Positions 61,206 to 64,000 of a stretch of 64,000 nucleotides of DNA are shown here, one piece after another. Below the pieces are notes generated by a model. The model had not been told where the DNA came from. It worked only from the letters and a program-made list of their open reading frames with translations, and ran no database searches. Every line of letters starts with the position of its first letter. Position 1 is the first letter of the stretch. Source of the DNA: Pacificimonas aurantium (lineage in GTDB: Bacteria; Pseudomonadota; Alphaproteobacteria; Sphingomonadales; Sphingomonadaceae); contig NZ_JAGSGB010000002.1 of the NCBI RefSeq assembly GCF_020092905.1, positions 496,001 to 560,000 on the forward strand. The letters run 5' to 3'. The position numbers were made by a program, and so were the translations under genes.

Positions 61206-61451
61206 ATGGCCCTTCCTCGCAAGCTCCGCCGCCGCACGCCTCGTCGCTGGGCCGAGTGCCCGGATGACCTACACGACTACACAAGTCAGCTTGCACCCCG
61301 CCGCGCTTCGCGTCGGTTGCGCGAAGATGATGGGCCGGTCGTCGTCACCGATGACTGGCCGGAGCAAGTTCCGATCGGCGACGCCGAGTTGCGCGCGATT
61401 GAAGGCCACATGCGGCAAGCGCTGGACAAGCTGTTCGGACCGCTGCCGTGA
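61206..61451 (+). CDS. Small hypothetical protein upstream of the recombinase
   Basis: From ATG 61206 it is 81 residues: a basic N-terminus MALPRKLRRRTPRRWAECP, then DDLHDYTSQLAPRRASRRLRED and a conserved-looking acidic/helical end VVVTDDWPEQVPIGDAELRAIEGHMRQALDKLFGPLP. It ends 18 bases before the recombinase ATG, so both are probably co-transcribed. The size, charge and position suggest a possible directionality factor or DNA-binding helper; this is inference only. Confidence 0.7.
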   Translation: MALPRKLRRRTPRRWAECPDDLHDYTSQLAPRRASRRLREDDGPVVVTDDWPEQVPIGDAELRAIEGHMRQALDKLFGPLP

Positions 61452-61469
61452 AGTGAGGAGTGAAGCGTC

Positions 61470-63167
61470 ATGACCAGCGCCGCCCTGCGACGAGATGAGG
61501 ATGGGGCACCGGTTGTGGCGACCGCCCGCGCGGCGCTCTACCTGCGCGTTTCGACCGGCCGCCAAGCCGATAGCGATCTGTCGATCCCGGACCAGCGCCG
61601 CCAGATCGAGGGCTATTGCCTGTCTCGCGGCTGGGAGGTCACGGCCGAGTTCGTCGAGCCGGGCAACACGGCGACCGACGATCGTCGCCCCGCTTTCCAG
61701 GCGATGATCGACGCGGCGATGCAAAAGCCGTCGCCGTTCAACATCATCCTCGTCCACAGCTTCTCGCGGTTCTTCCGCGACCAGTTCCAGTTCGAGTTCT
61801 ACGTTCGCAAGCTGGCAAAGAACGGGGTGAAGCTCATCTCGATCACGCAAGACCTGGGCGACGATCCCATGAGCGTGATGATGCGCCAGATCATGACGCT
61901 GTTCGACGAGTATCAGTCGAAGGAGAACGGCAAGCACACGTTGCGGGCGATGAAGGAGAACGCGCGGCAAGGCTTCTGGAACGGCGCGCGTGCGCCGATC
62001 GGCTATCGCGTGGTCGCGGCCGGAGAGCGCGGAGCGAAGATCAAGAAGAAGCTGGAGATCGACCCAATCCAGGCCGAGACGGTGCGGCGCATCTATCGCA
62101 TGGCATTGAACGGCGTCGATAACAAAGGGCCGATGGGTCTCAAGTCGATCGCCACATGGCTCAATGAAAACAACATCCGCACCCGCGACGGCGGGCGCTG
62201 GGGCTTGGGTGCGGTGCATCAGGTGCTCACCCGGACGACCTATATCGGCCAGCACCGCTTCAATACCCGCGATCACAAGACGAAGACGCCGAAGCCGGAG
62301 AGCGAACATGCCGTCATGGAAGTGCCGGCGATTGTCTCGGAAGCGGAGTTCGAGGCTGTCCAGCGGTCGCTCAAGGCGCGCAGCCCGAAGATGATGCCGC
62401 CGATGGCGGTGGGCGGCCCGACGCTGCTCACCGGCATCTGCTTCTGCGCGTGCTGCGGCGGCGCGATGACGCTGCGCACCGGCACCAGCAGCGTCGGGCG
62501 GGAATACCGCTACTACACCTGTTCGACGAAGGCGCGGCAGGGAGCGACCGGCTGTCCCGGCATCACCGTGCCGATGGATCGGCTCAATGAGGCCGTGGTC
62601 GATCATCTCGAAGCCCGGTTGCTCGACCCGGCGCGGCTCGAAGCTCTGATGGATCAGATCCTCGAACGGCGCGACGAGTGGGTGAACCAGCGCCGCGAGC
62701 ATGTCGCCGATCTTGAACGGCGCGCGACCGAGGCCGAAGCGAAGCTCAAGCGCCTCTATGACGCGATCGAGAATGGCGTGATCGACGTGAACGACCCGTC
62801 GCTCAAGGATCGCATCACCGAGCTGACCGCGACGCGCGACCAGGCTAAGGGCGATTCCGAACGCGCCTTGGCGCATATCGTAAAGATCGGCCCAGCGATC
62901 ACGCCGGAAACCCTCCGGGCGTTTGCGGCGGCCCTGCGCAAGAAGCTGCGGAACGGCGATGGGACGTTCGCCCGCGATCAGATTCGCGCGGTCGCGCAGC
63001 GGGTTGAAGTGGTGAGCCGAAAGGAGGTCCGCATCCGTGGGCTGCGGAGCGAACTGCTCCGAACGCTAACCGCCGCCTCTGGCGTAGAGGCGGCGGTGCT
63101 AGGCGTTCGTGCCTTTGAACCGAAATGGCGCGCCCGGCAGGATTCGAACCTGCGGCCTCAAGATTAG
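61470..63167 (+). CDS. Large serine recombinase (ICE integrase)
   Basis: A 565-residue site-specific recombinase. The resolvase-type catalytic domain has ALYLRVSTGRQ with catalytic Ser28, SFSRFFRDQFQFEFYVRKL and IMTLFDEYQSKENG; a Recombinase domain follows (GFWNGARAPIGYRV ... ATWLNENNIRTRDGGRWGLGAVHQVLTRTTYIG), then a zinc ribbon (Cys 324, 326/328/329, 351, 362) and a coiled coil about 395-470. It integrates and excises the ICE. The last 11 codons (ARQDSNLRPQD) are tRNA-Arg sequence, so the gene crosses the attachment core. Confidence 0.94.
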   Translation: MTSAALRRDEDGAPVVATARAALYLRVSTGRQADSDLSIPDQRRQIEGYCLSRGWEVTAEFVEPGNTATDDRRPAFQAMIDAAMQKPSPFNIILVHSFSRFFRDQFQFEFYVRKLAKNGVKLISITQDLGDDPMSVMMRQIMTLFDEYQSKENGKHTLRAMKENARQGFWNGARAPIGYRVVAAGERGAKIKKKLEIDPIQAETVRRIYRMALNGVDNKGPMGLKSIATWLNENNIRTRDGGRWGLGAVHQVLTRTTYIGQHRFNTRDHKTKTPKPESEHAVMEVPAIVSEAEFEAVQRSLKARSPKMMPPMAVGGPTLLTGICFCACCGGAMTLRTGTSSVGREYRYYTCSTKARQGATGCPGITVPMDRLNEAVVDHLEARLLDPARLEALMDQILERRDEWVNQRREHVADLERRATEAEAKLKRLYDAIENGVIDVNDPSLKDRITELTATRDQAKGDSERALAHIVKIGPAITPETLRAFAAALRKKLRNGDGTFARDQIRAVAQRVEVVSRKEVRIRGLRSELLRTLTAASGVEAAVLGVRAFEPKWRARQDSNLRPQD

Positions 63168-63202
63168 AAGTCTCGCGCTCTATCCAGCTGAGCTACGGGC
63201 GC
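63126..63202 (-). tRNA. tRNA-Arg (anticodon TCT), ICE attachment site
   Basis: On the minus strand: acceptor GCGCCCG pairs with CGGGCGC, then TAGCTC and a D-loop. The anticodon arm CGAGA/TCTTG holds loop CTTCTAA, giving TCT (reads AGA). The T-arm is GCAGGTTCGAATCCTGC. A discriminator G is followed by an encoded CCA at 63126-63128. Length is 77 nt. The recombinase gene ends inside it, and its T-arm 12-mer is repeated at 24083-24094. This is the usual kind of ICE target. Confidence 0.95.
63138..63149 (+). repeat. Candidate attR core of the ICE
   Basis: The 12-mer caggattcgaac in the tRNA-Arg T-arm, which also encodes recombinase residues Q-D-S-N in frame. It matches the left copy at 24083-24094 exactly and in the same orientation. 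The short length is in the range of cores used by serine or tyrosine integrases; the exact crossover base cannot be told. Confidence 0.6.
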
Positions 63203-63251
63203 CTGCCCCTGCCTGTTGCGCGAGAAGGGTTCGCGGCGTCAAGCGGTGCGG

Positions 63252-64000
63252 CTATCTCTCCCCAAGAGAATCCTCGACCGTCTTCGTGATCGGCTTTGTC
63301 AGATAGGCAAAGACCGTGTTTTCGCCCGTCAGAATGTCGGCGGTGGCCGTCATACCGGGTTGGAGCTCGATCGTCTCCCCGCGATAGCGCGTGCGCATCG
63401 ATGACGTATCGAGCTTCAGGTGAACGCGGTAATAAACGACTTCCTGGCCGCTCGGTCCCTTCTCGCTGAGCGTGTCGGGACTGATGAACACCACTTCGCC
63501 CCGGCCACGGCCGTAAATCGAACTGTCATAAGCGTCGAAGCGGATCGAGGCCTCCTGACCAAGATTCACGAAGGCTACGTCGACCGGTGAGACCTTCGCC
63601 TCGACGATCAGTTCATCCTCGGTGGGGACGATCTGCATGATCTCGTCACCCGGCTGGAGAACGCCTCCGATGGTCGTCAGCCTGATATTCTTCACGATGC
63701 CGGCGACGGGGGCGTAGATCTCCGTATCCTCGAGCACGTCGACGCGCTGGGCAAGCTGCTGCTGCGCGGCTACCAGTTCCTCCTGCGCCGACGACAATTC
63801 GGTCTGCACCTCCCGGAAATACTCATTCTCGGCGTTGACGATCTGGCCGCGTAGGTCCGCGACCTGACGCTGCATGCGGATGACATCGACGGCGGCGACG
63901 TCACCACTGTCGACGAGTGGTTCGTTCAGAGCGAGCTCTTCCTCGGCCAGACTCAACTGGCTGCGCAGCGTGCTCACCTGCTCGCGCAGGGCCTGCCGCC
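63252..64000 (-). CDS. HlyD-family type I secretion adaptor, 5' part beyond the window
   Basis: The frame is open through the right edge, so the N-terminus with its membrane anchor is missing. What remains shows the coiled-coil hairpin (STLRSQLSLAEEELALNEPLVDSGDVAAVDVIRMQRQVADLRGQIVN ... ELSSAQEELVAAQQQLAQRVDVLEDTEIYAPVAGIV with lipoyl half-motif) and the beta-barrel end (VVYYRVHLKLDTSSMRTR, LQPGMTATADILTGENTVFAYLTKPITK). It is a periplasmic membrane-fusion protein joining an ABC transporter to a TolC-type pore. The ABC partner would be outside the window. Confidence 0.92.
   Translation of the reverse strand, partial: RQALREQVSTLRSQLSLAEEELALNEPLVDSGDVAAVDVIRMQRQVADLRGQIVNAENEYFREVQTELSSAQEELVAAQQQLAQRVDVLEDTEIYAPVAGIVKNIRLTTIGGVLQPGDEIMQIVPTEDELIVEAKVSPVDVAFVNLGQEASIRFDAYDSSIYGRGRGEVVFISPDTLSEKGPSGQEVVYYRVHLKLDTSSMRTRYRGETIELQPGMTATADILTGENTVFAYLTKPITKTVEDSLGER

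Larger units (their letters stand above)
24083..63149. mobile_element. Integrative and conjugative element with trb transfer system, next to tRNA-Arg
   Basis: About 39 kb bounded by the 12-base T-loop repeat caggattcgaac at both ends. It carries a large serine recombinase at the right end, a complete mating-pair formation operon (trbB to trbI), a coupling protein, a relaxase with oriT, a ParB-like maintenance protein, a toxin-antitoxin pair, chromate-resistance cargo and a candidate defence pair. All transfer genes look intact, so it may be self-transmissible. The right limit inside tRNA-Arg is well supported; the left limit is less certain. Confidence 0.72.

Noticed and set aside
63069-63097. 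12-bp inverted repeat near the end of the recombinase gene as a terminator
   Set aside because: It lies inside the coding sequence (TAASGVEAAV) with no T tract, so it is reported only as a curiosity.
63109-63306. Short open frame starting across tRNA-Arg (GRIRTCGLKIR)
   Set aside because: This peptide is a familiar false translation of tRNA genes.

Overview
The window is a piece of an alphaproteobacterial chromosome, most likely Sphingomonadales. The reasons are high GC, a fused ispDF gene, the dusB-ntrB-ntrC block, a CpdR-type receiver, a SapC-family protein, and a mobile element with the trb layout common in sphingomonads. Genus cannot be set from sequence reading alone.

Region 1 (1-18930) is ordinary core chromosome: a crotonase (cut by the left edge), a 6-phosphogluconolactonase-like gene, tRNA-Val(GAC), a CpdR-like receiver, an N-formylglutamate amidohydrolase, cytochrome b561, SapC, an M17 aminopeptidase, a MarR regulator, an NlpC/P60 hydrolase, ntrBC, dusB, ispDF, pncC, a RatA/COQ10-like protein, an SDR with a MarR regulator, hppD-hmgA for tyrosine breakdown, a gamma carbonic anhydrase and glucokinase.

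Region 2 (about 18975-24234) is a small island bracketed by a 34-bp imperfect direct repeat with a 20-bp exact core. It holds a two-gene operon of unknown function (a possible PD-(D/E)xK-type protein plus a helical partner) and a short-Argonaute/SIR2-APAZ pair, which is the layout of the SPARSA abortive defence system.

Region 3 (about 24083-63149) is an integrative and conjugative element (ICE) next to tRNA-Arg(TCT). Its ends share a 12-bp T-loop repeat. Cargo at the left is a chromate operon (chrB, chrA, Fe-superoxide dismutase, ATP-grasp-like protein), a two-component system, DUF1259, PepSY and Rap1a-like exported proteins, and a LysR regulator. Next comes the conjugation block on the minus strand: trbB-C-D-E-J-K-L-F-G-I, DUF2274, CopG, the TraG/VirD4 coupling protein, a VirD2-type relaxase with a recognisable oriT upstream, a lytic transglycosylase, DUF736, the TraF peptidase, DUF2840, an AlpA-like HTH and DUF6499/DUF2285. 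To the right lie DUF932, a second DUF736, an AAA_13 ATPase plus DUF3223 pair (candidate defence), a large ParB-like protein, a FitAB-type toxin-antitoxin pair and a large serine recombinase whose last codons lie inside the tRNA gene.

Region 4 (63203-64000) returns to chromosome with a truncated HlyD-type secretion adaptor. I saw no IS transposase, rRNA, CRISPR array or recognisable riboswitch.
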